Positions 24,850 to 36,599 of a stretch of 64,000 nt of DNA are shown piece after piece. The notes below the pieces were generated by a model. The model was not told where the DNA came from. It did no database searches and saw only the letters and a program-made list of their open reading frames with translations. Numbering within the stretch: position 1 is the stretch's first letter; the number at the start of each line of letters is the position of its first letter. Made by a program: the position numbers and the translations under genes. This DNA comes from Straminergon stramineum (Eukaryota; Streptophyta; Bryopsida; Hypnales; Calliergonaceae): the NCBI GenBank assembly GCA_963920665.1, contig OY987271.1, forward strand, positions 6,265,350 through 6,329,349, read 5' to 3'.

Positions 24850-25760
24850 TTCTAATTATCAATCTTGTCTAGAAGTATACTCTATGATGATGAAGAATCC
24901 AATTGATGTGAAAGATGAATGGAGATGGAAATAAGTTTGTTTAGAATATTGGATGATCATTGTCCTATAATGGTATGGACCCTCTCGGGGTCAATGGGAA
25001 GGCACCAATAATTTTTTGTTGATGTGTTGTTCTTGGATTTTCTTAGATTTTAGAAAAATAATTATTGATACGATTTCATTACATGTGTGGATAGAACTTA
25101 GCCACACTAAGTTTCATTTTTGTTGATCACTATCTCGTAGTAGCATGGATCTTTTGAGGGTTGATGGGGGAGGTTTCTACACTTATCTCTTAATGTGTCA
25201 ATAATTGGACTTTTTAAAATTTTAGAAAATATTTTTAAGATTTTTAAGATTTAAAAAAAATATTTTATTAATATAGATTATTTGTGCAAAGAATGAACTT
25301 TGTTATGCCAAAATATTGATTACTTGATCATTGTCTTCTTGTAGGACCTCTTGGGGATCCAACTCTTCAGTCTTCATTAGATGGTTGTTTGATTGATCAT
25401 TCCCTTCTTGCTCCTTGGTACCCCTTGGCTTTGAGGGGAGCCCCCAACCACACACACAAAAAAAATTTTAATTTTAATTTTAAAATTTTAATATAAATTT
25501 TAATATATTCTTTATCTAATTTATTATTATTATTATTTATTTATTTGCTTTCTACGATTGTGGATTCTTCTCGGCCTCGAGGAGTCCCAAGTAGCAAGAG
25601 GGGAGTGATCATAAAATTCTAAATTTCAATGGAACAATTGCATTTGATTTCAAAAGAATCTTCATTAATCACTAATTTTTTCTTCTTAAAATCTAGCAAA
25701 GTTCAATAAATGGCACATCAAGGTTGTTCAAGGGACCACAGTAATAGGTCCATGATACTA
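24850..25760. repeat. Large imperfect inverted repeat
   Basis: The arms about 24950-25435 and 25560-25750 are partly complementary. The inner part pairs TGATCATTCCCTTCTTGCTCC (near 25393) with AGTAGCAAGAGGGGAGTGATCA (near 25591); the outer part pairs the TTGATGTGTTGTTCTTGGATT region (25020) with the GGCACATCAAGGTTGTTC region (25714). The AT-rich centre is at 25455-25555. The left arm is the inverted partner of 11460-12140. The left arm also repeats a GATCATTGTC..GGACCTCTTGGGG-like motif several times (about 24954, 25126, 25336, 25396). Confidence 0.65.
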
Positions 25761-26600
25761 GGTCTTAATAACATTTATTAAAAATCATAAATTTAAGCCA
25801 AAATTTTGAGATGGAATCTCTAAAATATTGAAGGTCACAAGGTCACAAGGTCATGCTCATAGGCTTACAAAATAGCAACCTTGATGGAAATATAGAAGTT
25901 TATATTTAGAGACCAATTGTAGAAAGTCAAAGTAAACTTGGTGGTATTACGGAATGTTAAACATGATGCACATCAAATGATGCATTTTGCAACAAATTCT
26001 TTCTATTGGAAGTTATAATTGTGAGGAAATAGTTTGAATACTAGTCATTGACCTCATTATGTTCACATGCATATAGAGATCACAATTGGAAAAAATATTT
26101 TTTCCAAGCTTTCTAATGATACATTCAAACTTACGAATGGTACATTTCAACCAAATATATAATTAAAAAAATAAAAATTTCCAAGATTTGAAGAGCAATC
26201 TATGTAGAGTATGTTTCAAGTGTACACTTATACAAGTTTTTGTCACTACTTCATTAGAACAAGATTGGAAGGTCAATCTATATAGATAAATACCAATTTT
26301 ATGATCTTCAAAAAATAATACTTGTAAATTGCATTTGCAAATGCCATAACATGAATTGCATATTGTCATATATTATCATACATTGTGGTATATTAGTGTA
26401 TTTTTAGCATATTTTATAGTGTATATTGTAAAATTTACAAGTCTTCCATAACTTGAATTATAGTTATACCATATATCATTTGATGCATTGCAAGATTTTT
26501 AACACAAATCTATCCAATTTGTGCAAGTTCTAAATCTTGATGGATTTCAAGTTATACCAAATTACATATTTAGAGTGACTACTTAAATTGGCTCCTTAGA
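25761..26600. other. AT-rich intergenic sequence
   Basis: No gene or bounded repeat recognised. Confidence 0.5.
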
Positions 26601-26764
26601 CACTAGCAAAAAGGGTTGTCTATAGGCACCAAGGATTAGTGCCAAAACATGGAGCTTGAGATCCATGTTGGCATTAGCTTGGTAATAATGTGGGCCTTTG
26701 GCACCATGTTCTAACACTATCTCCTGTGATTCCATAGTGCTCCAAGACCATTGTTCTACTAGTA
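26601..26764. mobile_element. CACTA-like miniature element
   Basis: Begins CACTAGCAAAAAGGG and ends near TTCTACTAGT, the usual outer ends of plant CACTA (En/Spm) transposons. The interior carries an imperfect hairpin around TTAGTGCCAAAACATGGA and TCCATGTTGGCATTA. A 3-bp target duplication is not clear and the right terminus is degraded. There is no transposase. Confidence 0.5.
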
Positions 26765-26782
26765 AAACATCACAAGGGTAAA

Positions 26783-26795
26783 GGGGGGGGGGGGG
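26783..26795. repeat. Run of 13 G
   Basis: Uninterrupted mononucleotide run just right of the CACTA-like element; prone to slippage and to assembly error. Confidence 0.9.
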
Positions 26796-26799
26796 CCTC

Positions 26800-28079
26800 T
26801 TACCTCATAAATTAGAAATACAAATGATTTTTTTATAGGAAATATTACCTTAAAGATCATGTAAGTGATTCAAGCATTCTCCATACTAGGACAAATCTTA
26901 TTGTAGAAAATGCATCTAAAAAGATTTTTTCTAATACAAAATAATTTTTTTTATTAGATTTTAAGTGAATTTAAAATAAAGAAATAAAATAATCACAAGC
27001 AAGGGCTACAAGAATCCTCCCCCAGTCCATAATCAAATACTATTTGCCCTTTGATTCAAAGACTGGTGTCCTCAAATTGCTTAATTATATCCTAAAACCA
27101 ACTCCTTCAAAGTACTTCCCAAATGAATGGATAATTCAATCTAGATTTCAAATCCCCCTCATAACATATTAATTGCTTAAGCACTATAAAATATAAGTGT
27201 CTATTCTCATATCATTAGAAGTCCCAAATTTACCTCTACTTTTGTCCAATTACAACTTTGACTTAACCCATATACACTTGATTTCCTCGTTACTGATAAA
27301 TGGTTAACACAAAGCCCAAATTAGGATGATTGCATAAGTGATGGAATTGGCTCTTGGGTGGTGCTTATAGCCACATTCACCTTAGTTTTCATTACATGAG
27401 TCAAGTTACTCTTACTCTACTGAAAACCCAAACAAGCCCACTTGATTTCAATGGTGTTTGCGCACTAAGCGATCATGCCGATAATAATATCATCAGATGT
27501 CTTGCTCTCACCATTGTCCACACACGAATCGGGTGTTGTAGCCCAACAAGAGCGATGTCCCTTTCGCTCCCATGTGAGAAGCACTCTTTGTGTCGCGGAC
27601 CGACCAAGAGGGCGGCGCAATGGAGTCTGTTTTCAGGCCACCTCTCGAATCGGACAATGCCCACGCCATCGTGATCGCCATCACACCTGCTTTTCCGTTT
27701 CCATCTCGCTTGGCACTTGGAATCTTGGATAGTAAGTTAAGTCAAAAATGTTTTTACTCATCAGTTGATGGCTTTACCAATTCACAGCAACTCTTACAAC
27801 TCACCACATCATTGATTGAACGGCTGCCCAGTGAGGCCTGAAACCTTGCAGCTGTGATATTTGAAGAGAAAATGAGCCACCCCCATGTGGTCGTCGAAAA
27901 TGACTTGTTGGGGTCATTTCAGGAATGATTTTTTCCTTCATTTTCTTTCCCGGAAATCAATGTGAATGTGTGTGAGGTGGGAAACTCAATACCTGTATAC
28001 CTGTGCTATACTCTGACACAAGGTAAGTGTCAAGGCTGCTGAGGACAAAATTATATTAGTGGTGTACATTTCAGAACTT
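26800..28079. other. Spacer with a GC-richer patch at 27450-27870
   Basis: The patch carries overlapping frames of 60-106 codons on both strands. None has a recognisable domain, and mutual overlap argues that they are composition effects. It may be a remnant of unique or gene-derived sequence. Confidence 0.45.
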
Positions 28080-28090
28080 GAATGTATATT

Positions 28091-28175
28091 TTTTTTTCTT
28101 TTTTTGACACAAATGAAACGGAATTTCATTGCAGGGGATAAAAATACAAAGCCACCAGCCACGCGTGGCCTGGTG
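28091..28175 (-). mobile_element. 5'-truncated LINE-like retroposon copy, 85 bp
   Basis: The minus strand ends GTGGCTGGTGGCTTTGTATT, then TGCAATGAAATTCCG, CATTTGTGTC and an A-rich tail. Direct repeats GAATGTATATT / GAATGTACATT flank it at 28080-28090 and 28176-28186 (one mismatch in 11). The part matching the family proper is nearly the same length as in the 37427 copy. Confidence 0.85.
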
Positions 28176-28186
28176 GAATGTACATT

Positions 28187-28900
28187 ACCATTACAAATTT
28201 GTCCACAATGGGCTCATTTAGCTTGTGTATATTGGTGTATTATCATGAAAGGAGAGTTCTAGCATTCAATGTGTGCAATAATGTGGAAGAAGACTGAATT
28301 GGATGCACACTACTGTACCGGTAGTATAAGAGCTTCTGCAATGGAACCGGCTTCCCGGACAATAACAACATAAGAGTTTGGCCACTCCTACTCAGTTTAC
28401 TAGGCCAGAACTTCATGCTCTGAGCATGGGAGCAAAAATAGCCCACACTGTCACTCAAGGCACAGTTTTCCAAGCACTGGACTCTACACATTTTCCCCAA
28501 GATACCTCAAATTGGAGTGGATGGAGGATTTTTTGCTTGAGCCCAAAGTTGACCAATTTAGGTGTTCTTTTCATTGTTTTGCAAATTTAGTAAAGAGGGA
28601 GGAGTTGCTTAGTTTTGCTTAATTGTGCTCAAAGCTCCATATTTAGATGTGAATTAAATGCAAACCATTTGCAATCATAATGAGCTGCCATAAATGGAGA
28701 GACAAATGTACTTGCATCCCAACCCACACTGGAGTGAGGTCCCACTTTCTTGTGGCTTGTTGGTTGTGCAATAGTCGCCATGCTCTAATGAAGGGGCAAC
28801 TCCAAAAAACACTTCCAAATACAATTGGTATTGGTCTCTCTTTATTTGTGGATTCACCATTCTCCTTCTTCAACCCAGGAAGTTGACAGAATAGAAAGGA
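28187..28900. other. Moderately GC-rich unique sequence
   Basis: Overlapping short frames on both strands (up to 85 codons) without any family match. No splice-consistent gene structure could be supported. Confidence 0.4.
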
Positions 28901-30953
28901 CTTGCAACTTGGATCACAATAGGAAGATTCATAATTGTCATACTTTTTTGAGCATTGTTATGTGTGTTAATAAATTGGACTTTCTCTTTTTTTGCAAGAA
29001 AAATCTACTTTTAATGTTTAAGGCTTAAATCTTCATCTATATTTATCTTTTAATAAATCCAACCATAGGATCTTTTGTTTAACTTGTTCAAGTATGTCAT
29101 CACAAAATTTTAGATTGAATGTCCCCACTAACTTTAAGACCAATCTGCCTAAACTTCAATATGTAGGTTTTTCTAGCCCTTCCCAAAGGTGAAGTTTTAT
29201 CTTTCAACAATTTAAGGGAAAAACACATATGTCTTATGAGTTGTGCATTTTAATCAATGTATTGGGAAGAAAATTAAGAATATATGTAAAAATTTTAACC
29301 AAAAAAACTTTCATATGCATCTTTAAAAAAACTATAAAGTCGAAGGTGATATGAAATGAAAGAAAAAAACTAAATCCCTAATAATTTTTACAAGAGATTG
29401 AGAAATGTTAACCCCAATAGTAAAAATATTTTAGTAATCAATTGGAATATTTTGTTTTTGTTTTTATTTCAAAATTTCAAAATTCAATGCAAAAAATGAA
29501 AAATAGTATTTTGTCTGCCTTCATTGCTAGAAAAAACCTCCTTATAACTCTCACCTAATTATTTAGAGAGTTGAATGCTTCAAATGATTTTGAGTAGGTT
29601 TATGATATACTATTCCAAGAAATTAAGTAAAATTTTTTAGAAGAATATTTTGCTACTTGGTTTGACATTGAAATTAAAAATAACTTTTAATTTTTGCAAT
29701 ATTTTATCATTATGATGTGCAACAAAGCTTCACATGTAGATTAGGATGACTAGCATCCATTCTAAAAATTTCATGTGAAAATTTCAAATTATAAACTCAA
29801 TAGACGATGCTCAAGTTATCAAAAATCCAAAGTAGGTTCCTTGGTCCTTTAGGAGCTAAGCAATTGAATTCCTTGTAAACAAATGGTATTATTATACAAA
29901 TGTTTTGGGCATTGAAAACTTAGATCGAAGAAAATTCAAGTAAAATTCTGGGTACTTCACTATACCTTATAATCCATATTTGGATGATTGCAAGAAATGC
30001 TTCACGTTTTTAGCCATAGGACTAATATTACTATGCAATACTATGTGTCTATAGCGACCATACATATCCAAACCATCAATTCAGTACTATGCAATACTAT
30101 AGACTATTGTGGGGAATTACAAAAGCTAGTGGGAGTAGAAAATAGAAGAAAAGGGATCTATGGACCTTTACATATTAAATAATTAAAAAAAATAAATTAA
30201 AAAAATGGTATAAAAAATAAATTTTGCTAGAAAAGATTGTACTCACATTGCACTAAAGAATTCATGGAGGAAATTTTTTCTTCTTCATAGCCTTCGCACA
30301 AAGGAAGGTCACTTTGACCCCATGTGCTTAACTGAGTGAACTGACGTGTTGCTATTTTCATTAAAACTCATCATTAGTCCTTGTAATGTTAATAGACCTC
30401 CGACATGTCCAATTGTGGCTTTGAATTTGCATTTTGGGTCATAGTAGGACTTACCCCCCTTGCTAGCCAAAGTAGAAATCCAATTGAGGATAGGTGAAAA
30501 ATATTAAACTAATTTTAAATTTTTTTTAAAAATACTCAAGGTCTAGAGCTACCGCTTGTAATTCCAAATTTCATGCCAAACAGATGAATGATGCAAAAGT
30601 TATGAGCAAAAAAACAAGGGCAAGGAGATAGGAAACATGACAAGTGTTTTATAGAATCACCCATACACGTGAATCAAAACTTTTTATTATGATGACTATT
30701 TATCTATTATTTCACATGAGATATGCCCCTATTTTTTTCTACTTCTTCTTTTCACCCATATTCCTCTACCCTACAGGAGTTAAAACTAAAATTTGAGGCA
30801 TTTAAACATGTCCCCAGTGTAATTAAAAAATTTACATGTGGTTTTAGGGTTGATTAGTACAAAACATGCACTCTAACTCGTATTGAACACAATCTACACA
30901 ATTAGTATTGTACATAAACATACATCATATATCAAACAATTCATACAAATGAA
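28901..30953. other. AT-rich intergenic sequence
   Basis: No gene seen. A repeated ACTATGCAATACTATG-like phrase occurs near 30030 and 30090. Confidence 0.5.
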
Positions 30954-31026
30954 TCATATGTATACAATAGAAAAAAACCCCACAAAAGTTGAAAATTTCA
31001 AAAGTAATATTATATTAGCTAAGCCT

Positions 31027-31370
31027 GTCCCCAAAAAATAATAGTATTCATATAGTAAACAACAACCAGCCAGACCCCACATCCCCACTCCAATCAAACC
31101 CTCATTGTCTTGTACGTGCAATGTCAATGTAGTCATAGATAGGATTTGGAAGTTGAAATTCAACAATCAAAAACCATCAAAGTCAATGTCATAGTCTTTG
31201 TCCAAGGGACGAAACCAATGAAGGATCTCCAACTCCAAATATGAACTCGAAATTTCTATCCGTGGTAAATAATAAATTTTTGCATTTTCCCCAAAAGATG
31301 GTGCACGTTTGGGGTTGGTTCTCCTTGCTCCTCTAGAGAGATCCCTACTTGCAAGGGATTGAAGATTGAA
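31027..31370. repeat. Direct duplication, copy 1
   Basis: Aligns base by base, offset 652, with 31679-32020. Shared blocks include AGACCCCACATCCCCA, CAATGTCAATGTAGT, CCCCAAAAGATGGTGCACG and GGGGTTGGTTCTCCTTGCTC. A third, more diverged copy of the middle is at 56625-56745. Minus-strand frames cross both copies, but none is long or recognisable, so the parent (probably a mobile element or old gene) is unknown. Confidence 0.85.
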
Positions 31371-31678
31371 ACCAACATAGGTTCTCTAATTAAAACATGT
31401 TTAACATTGTTTGCCATTACTTTCTATTCCCTTTAACTTGAAGAAAAGATAGGTGTCCAAAAAAGAACACCACAAATTCTGTGACCAAATGTCCATGTCT
31501 CAAATAAAGGATCCTTCCCTTATTTTGAGACAATGTTTTTGGACCTTCTACAATGTTTTAGATACCACATGCTGTATTTGACAATGTTATCTTGTAACCC
31601 CTATTTAGTTACAATTGATCAATTTTGTATTTTCAATCCTTTTCTAGTTAACAAGAACGGTGTGATTGTGACAATCTG

Positions 31679-32020
31679 TCCTATATAAATAACAATATTT
31701 TTATAGTAAGCAACAACTAGCTAGACCCCACATCCCCATTCCAATCAAACTCTCATTGTCTTGTACATGCAATGTCAATGTAGTTGTAGATAGGATTTGG
31801 AAGTTGAGATTCAACAATCAAAAACCATCAGAATCCATGTCGCAGTCTTTGTCCAAGGGACAAAACCAACAAAGAATCTCGAATTCCAAATATGAACTCA
31901 AAAATTTCTATCCGTGGTAAATATTCAATTTTATCATTTTCCCCAAAAGATGGTGCACGGTTGGGGTTGGTTCTCCTTGCTCCTCTAGAGGGATCCCTAT
32001 TTTCAGGGGATTGGGGCTGG
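31679..32020. repeat. Direct duplication, copy 2
   Basis: Second copy of 31027-31370, roughly nine bases in ten identical over the best part. Minus-strand frames of 101 and 90 codons overlap here; neither has a motif I can name, and copy 1 does not preserve them, which argues against function. Confidence 0.85.
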
Positions 32021-32394
32021 TGTAATTTTTCAAGGGGGGGCGGCCCAAGTTCCTGGGTACATGTTGTTCCCCATGTGAGGAGAACAACAAACCCATATCC
32101 TCCGTGCTGGGATGAATATGCTCTCTTTTGCACTCTTTAGCGTCATCAGATTCACTACCTAAAAAAACTAATTTCAACAATCACATCCATTTGATTCCCC
32201 GGTCCCCTGTAATCCATCCACCTTCAATTAGCTTCCAGATGCCCAAATCAATTGGACATAAGGTAAGTACACCTAATTGCGTCCTCGGCATAAGTAATGG
32301 AGCATTGTTCCTATTATTCAATTACCCAGATAAGGTGGAAACACCCAACTGAAAAACAGTCCATGTACTCATTCTTGACAAGTAGACTTCTATT
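32021..32394. other. Moderately GC-rich spacer
   Basis: Follows the duplication and ends at the retroposon target duplication. No gene recognised. Confidence 0.4.
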
Positions 32395-32405
32395 GAAAGT
32401 GGCCC

Positions 32406-32457
32406 TATGCCTTTGCAATGAAATTCCATTTCATTTGTGTCAAAAAAGAAAGAAAAA
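32406..32457 (+). mobile_element. 5'-truncated LINE-like copy, 52 bp, plus strand
   Basis: Reads CTTTGCAATGAAATTCC, TTTCATTTGTGTC and an A-rich tail (AAAAAAGAAAGAAAAA). A perfect 11-bp direct repeat GAAAGTGGCCC flanks it at 32395-32405 and 32458-32468. It is one of only two copies in this orientation. Confidence 0.85.
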
Positions 32458-32499
32458 GAAAGTGGCCCAACAGATAGTGAAATTAAATTGTTCCAATAC

Positions 32500-32985
32500 T
32501 TAACCCTCAAAATTTTGATTTTGAAAATGAATGAGTATGATTTTTCTATTCAAGATTTTGTGCAAGGTTTTCCATTGCAAATCTTAATTTTCTAGTGTTG
32601 AGGGCTCTTAGAAATGAGCCTAAAATACACTAGAACTTGGAGAAAAAATCACATTACAAATTCATTTATAAAGATTGTAGGTAGATTTTGAGAAGCCGTA
32701 AAATTGATTAGAGTTATAGGTGTTTTTTCCTTTAACCTTGTATGTTTTTAGTGACCAACTTTTTAGTTTCAACAAGTGAAAAGAGGATTGAAAGACCTCT
32801 AATCACTTTCACAATTTGAACACCCTTGTGATCAAATGTTATAATCTTCCAATCCATAAGTAATATTGTTGTGTTTTCTTATCCCATGTAACCTCTAGTA
32901 TGTCTAGTTTGAATTTGTATTGTTACAATTCAAAAAAAGTTGATAAAACTTATCAAAATGTTGGATTTTTGTTTGATTTAGAGCA
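32500..32985 (+). repeat. Partial copy of the 33338-33982 element
   Basis: From about 32545 it aligns with the interior of the element at 33338-33982 and of 37974-38634; shared blocks include TTTTCTATTCAAGATTTTGTG, TTTTTAGTGACCAACTTTTTAG and TCAATCC/TCCAATCCATAAGT. It starts with TTAACCCTC at 32500 but lacks the 150 bp found left of the shared block in the full copy and has no clear right terminus. It may be an internally deleted copy. Confidence 0.7.
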
Positions 32986-33337
32986 AATTGGTTGATTATT
33001 TAGAATTTGGTTTTACAATTGGGTTACATGATGGTTTTAGTAGCCCTAGGGAGCTTCACTTTGAAGATCCATGATAATTACATGTCTTATCCAAACTCTT
33101 TTTTTTAAATTCATGATTTTGAATTGCTAATATTACAAAAATGTTTTTTTTTTAAAAAAATACCTCCAATTATATATGTTGGATTGCTTATTTTGAAGGT
33201 TTAAGGTGTTTTTACCTTTTTTTTTTTGTTGAATCTTCTTGGAAGTCAAAAGAGTATTCTAGATTTTTTTCTTATGCATATTATGGATAGTCTATAAATA
33301 AACTATGAATTTTCAAAGTATTGAAAATAAGTGTACC

Positions 33338-33982
33338 TTAACTCCTAAATGCCCAAGGCACCAGATTTTGGTGTTTCAAAAACTTTGAAGTTAAGCAAAA
33401 CTGAGCCAAATTGCTATTATTATTAGTTTATATTTTTGGAGAACTCTTTTTGAAGTCTAGTTTTAGGATCAAAAAGCTGATCTTAAAAACGAAGGATTAT
33501 GATTTTTCTATTCAAGATTTTGTGCAAGGATGCCCATTGCAATCTTGACCACTTGTAGTGTCGAGGGCTCTTGGAAATGAGCCTCAAATACACTAGATCT
33601 TGGAGGAAAAATCACATTAGAAATTCATTTTAAAGAATCGCAAAATAGATTTTGAAAAACCTTAAATTGATTGGGTTTGTGCATGCTAGGCCCTATAACC
33701 TCATATATTTTTAGTGACCAACTTTTTAGAGTTGACATGCAAAAAGAGAATTGAAAAATTTTCATACTTTTAACACCCTCATAATCAAATATTATAATCT
33801 TTCAATCCGTAAGTGATATTGTTATGTTTTCTTTTCCTATATAATCTCTAACATGTCTAGTTTGAATTTGTATGGTTACAATTGAAAAGAAATTGGTATA
33901 ACTTATAAAAATGTTGATTTTTTGTTCAATTTAGAACAAATTTCAAGAAGCTCTAAATAGGCCTTGGACATTTAGGGGTTAA
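33338..33982 (+). mobile_element. TTAA-bounded element, 645 bp, best-preserved ends
   Basis: Left end TTAACTCCTAAATGCCCAAGG; right end reversed TTAACCCCTAAATGTCCAAGG, two differences over 21 bases. Both edges are TTAA and the next bases outside do not match, so the target duplication is TTAA or TA. The interior of about 600 bp has no long frame. Related copies: 32500-32985 (partial) and 37974-38634. Confidence 0.8.
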
Positions 33983-34719
33983 AGAAATAAATGTCAATTT
34001 CATCAAATTGGTGGTATTCCATAGGTAATATATTGTGACAGATATCTTCAGAAAGGTCTAATTTCAAGTCACACACTAAAATATATACAAATTTGGGATT
34101 CAAGCCACACATCTTGAACTACATAATAGTGCCAATTTTATGAAACTAATGTTAATAGAGGTTGTATATATAAGGCTAATATATGTACAAGTTGATTATA
34201 GAAAGGAGTGAAAATTAGGTGAAAATTTATCAAATTTTAGAATATACCTCAAAACTCCTTACATATATTTAATTTTTAAAGAACACTCTTGAAATATGTA
34301 GAGCATTAAGTTTATTTCATATATTACCTGTCTCTCCCTAAAACTTCATGTGTTATGAAAATCCAAAAATTATCTTATGACACTTATTGCAAAATATTTT
34401 TTTACATGTTGTGTCATTTAATCCGCTAGTACTTACTAATGACAATCAAATCTCATGTCTTCTAAATGGACAAGGAAATTTAAGAGGAACCAAGGGAGGA
34501 TTTTGTTTGTTATGATTATTTACATAGTATTTATTTTTAGAATAAAAACATTCATCTATATTTTTGCAAAATATTTCCCAATTTTGATGGAAAGAAATCA
34601 TTGAGATGATATAACTAAATTTGGATTAATGTACATAAATTTGGATGAAAGATTATCATTTCATCCATAATGGATATTTTTGTAAATAGTTTCATCATTT
34701 CCAATATGCTTCCAAAGTA
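33983..34719. other. AT-rich intergenic sequence
   Basis: Nothing recognisable. Confidence 0.5.
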
Positions 34720-34730
34720 CTAAGGAGTGC

Positions 34731-34967
34731 TAGCATGTGAGCATAGAATCTATGAGCCCATGAGCCTAGGAGTTTATATTGTAGATACCTTCTTTGGTTA
34801 CAAGTGTTTATGTTATAGGTACCTAAGTTATAAATTCTTTCCATGTTATAGTATGCATATGTTATAGATATTTACGTTGTAAACACCTTCAAATGGTTGA
34901 AGATACATACCTAAAACTAGGTTCAAGGTTCATAGGCTTATGTCTTTGTGTTCACGCCCTACAATGT
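34731..34967. mobile_element. Inverted-terminus element, copy C
   Basis: Left CTAGCATGTGAGCATAG..GAGCCCATGAGCCTAGG; right, reversed, CGTGAACACAAAGACATAAGCC..GAACCTAG. The core carries TTATGTTATAGGTACCTAAG-like words as in copies A and B. Flanked by 11-bp direct repeats with one mismatch, CTAAGGAGTGC / CTGAGGAGTGC, at 34720-34730 and 34968-34978. Confidence 0.7.
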
Positions 34968-34978
34968 CTGAGGAGTGC

Positions 34979-36225
34979 CGAGGTTTAATTACAACCTAGA
35001 CAAAAAATTTGGAAGATTTCCGAATGACATAGAGAACATTGGGATGTGGTACCGGCCTCCAAAATACCAAGTAGGGTAAAAAAATTCTGGTAATTTGATT
35101 GGCTACCCTAGCAATATTTGGGATATTTACTATTTGTACTTTTGTTTTTCCAACGGGCAACTGAGGGAAGGGAGAGTAGAGTGGAATTTTTTGGCTAGTC
35201 TAGGAGGTGGCCCAACTTGATAATTAGCCTTAGTATGTTTATTAGCCTCTGTTAAAGCAATATATTTACTAGCCTATACATAAAAAATGATAACAATATC
35301 CTATATTTTTGGAAATCTTCAAAAAATTAGCCTCTATAATTTTCTCTAAATTATAAAAGAAATATATTTATTAGCCTATGTCAATTTGCATTATGAGTCC
35401 GTTGGTTTCACTACCATAGTGCAATTAGGATTCACTGCTAGCATTGACATTGTTGTCATCAATCACCGTTAGTCATTCACTCACTCTAAGTTATTTTAGT
35501 AAGTGTGCAAAATTTGATCAAAACTTGTTTTAGAAATGGGCTTGATAGCAAGAGTTTAGAAGCTATATAAGCTTAGGATTGCATAGGAAGGGCTAAATGA
35601 GGAGTTTGATCATGTCATAGATGATGCCATCCCTTTGTGGAAGAATGAGAGTAAGTATCGTTCCTTGTATACTAACCCTTTAAGTTATTTGTGTTCTTTG
35701 ATTTGACCAAGTCCAAGTGATGCTTCTTGTTTATATAGTGCACCTCATTGTGAGAAAAGCCAATTGTATTGATTTGCATGTTTTTCCATACTAATCAACC
35801 TTTAGAAAATGCTTGAACCCTCTTTTAGATCCTTGTATTTTATGAAGGCTACATCCTTGGCCCTAAGATGGTGGGCCCTAGGTTCAAGTCTTGCGAAGAA
35901 TATAGACTACATTTTACAACATGCATAAACTCCTTAGAAGCATAACACACAAAATATAATCAATTGTACGTGCTAAAGTCTAGAAATATGCCAAAGTGAA
36001 AATAAAAAATCCAAGAATTTGCCGTATGGCAAAGAAAATTGTAGGATTTAAACCAGGAAACAAATGGCACTTTAGGCAAGCTTTGGAGTGGAAAAAAAAA
36101 ATTCTAAACCTTCTTCAAAAGGATTGAAATGCACCAATGCCACATTTAACTACTTTTGGACTTTTGAAAGTCCAGAATTAATAATGGTCATTGAGAGAAA
36201 AAAATGGTCATTAGGGGATAATCAA
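34979..36225. other. AT-rich intergenic sequence
   Basis: No gene recognised. The phrase TTAGCCTCTRT.A recurs three or four times at 35220-35370. A B-box-like GGTTCAAGTC near 35880 has no matching A box at tRNA spacing. Confidence 0.45.
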
Positions 36226-36316
36226 AAACATCAAGAGATCAGTATAAAACATTGGGAGATATATACAAACATTGGGCGATCTCCCAATGTTATTATTTGG
36301 AGATCTTGAGATGTTT
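36226..36316. repeat. 91-bp hairpin
   Basis: AAACATC..GATC and AACATTGGGAGAT (36247-36259) pair with ATCTCCCAATGTT (36280-36292) and GATC..GATGTTT. The inner stem of 13 bp is perfect; the outer stem is imperfect. It could be a MITE or small-RNA hairpin. A 73-codon frame crossing it is not credible. Confidence 0.7.
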
Positions 36317-36599
36317 AGTCAAGAATTCATTGAATAGTAGAGAAGTAGCTAGTTAAATGTAGCATACTAATTTTCCTATTGAACTTCCTGGATTGTGACA
36401 CCCTAACTTAACATTGTTGCCAAAGTACCCTATACATAGGTCAAATTTGACATGAATTACATCATTTATTGTTAAAATAGTGCTACATGTCATCTTGTGA
36501 AGTGATATGCACCCTTGACGATTTGACGTGGAAATTCAATTTTGACAACTAAGTGCCAAATCAGACCTTCATGTGCGGTACAATATCAGTAATTAATTT

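Noticed and set aside
35870..35895. B-box-like GGTTCAAGTC suggesting a tRNA or SINE
   Set aside because: No A box at the right distance and no cloverleaf potential or A-rich tail.
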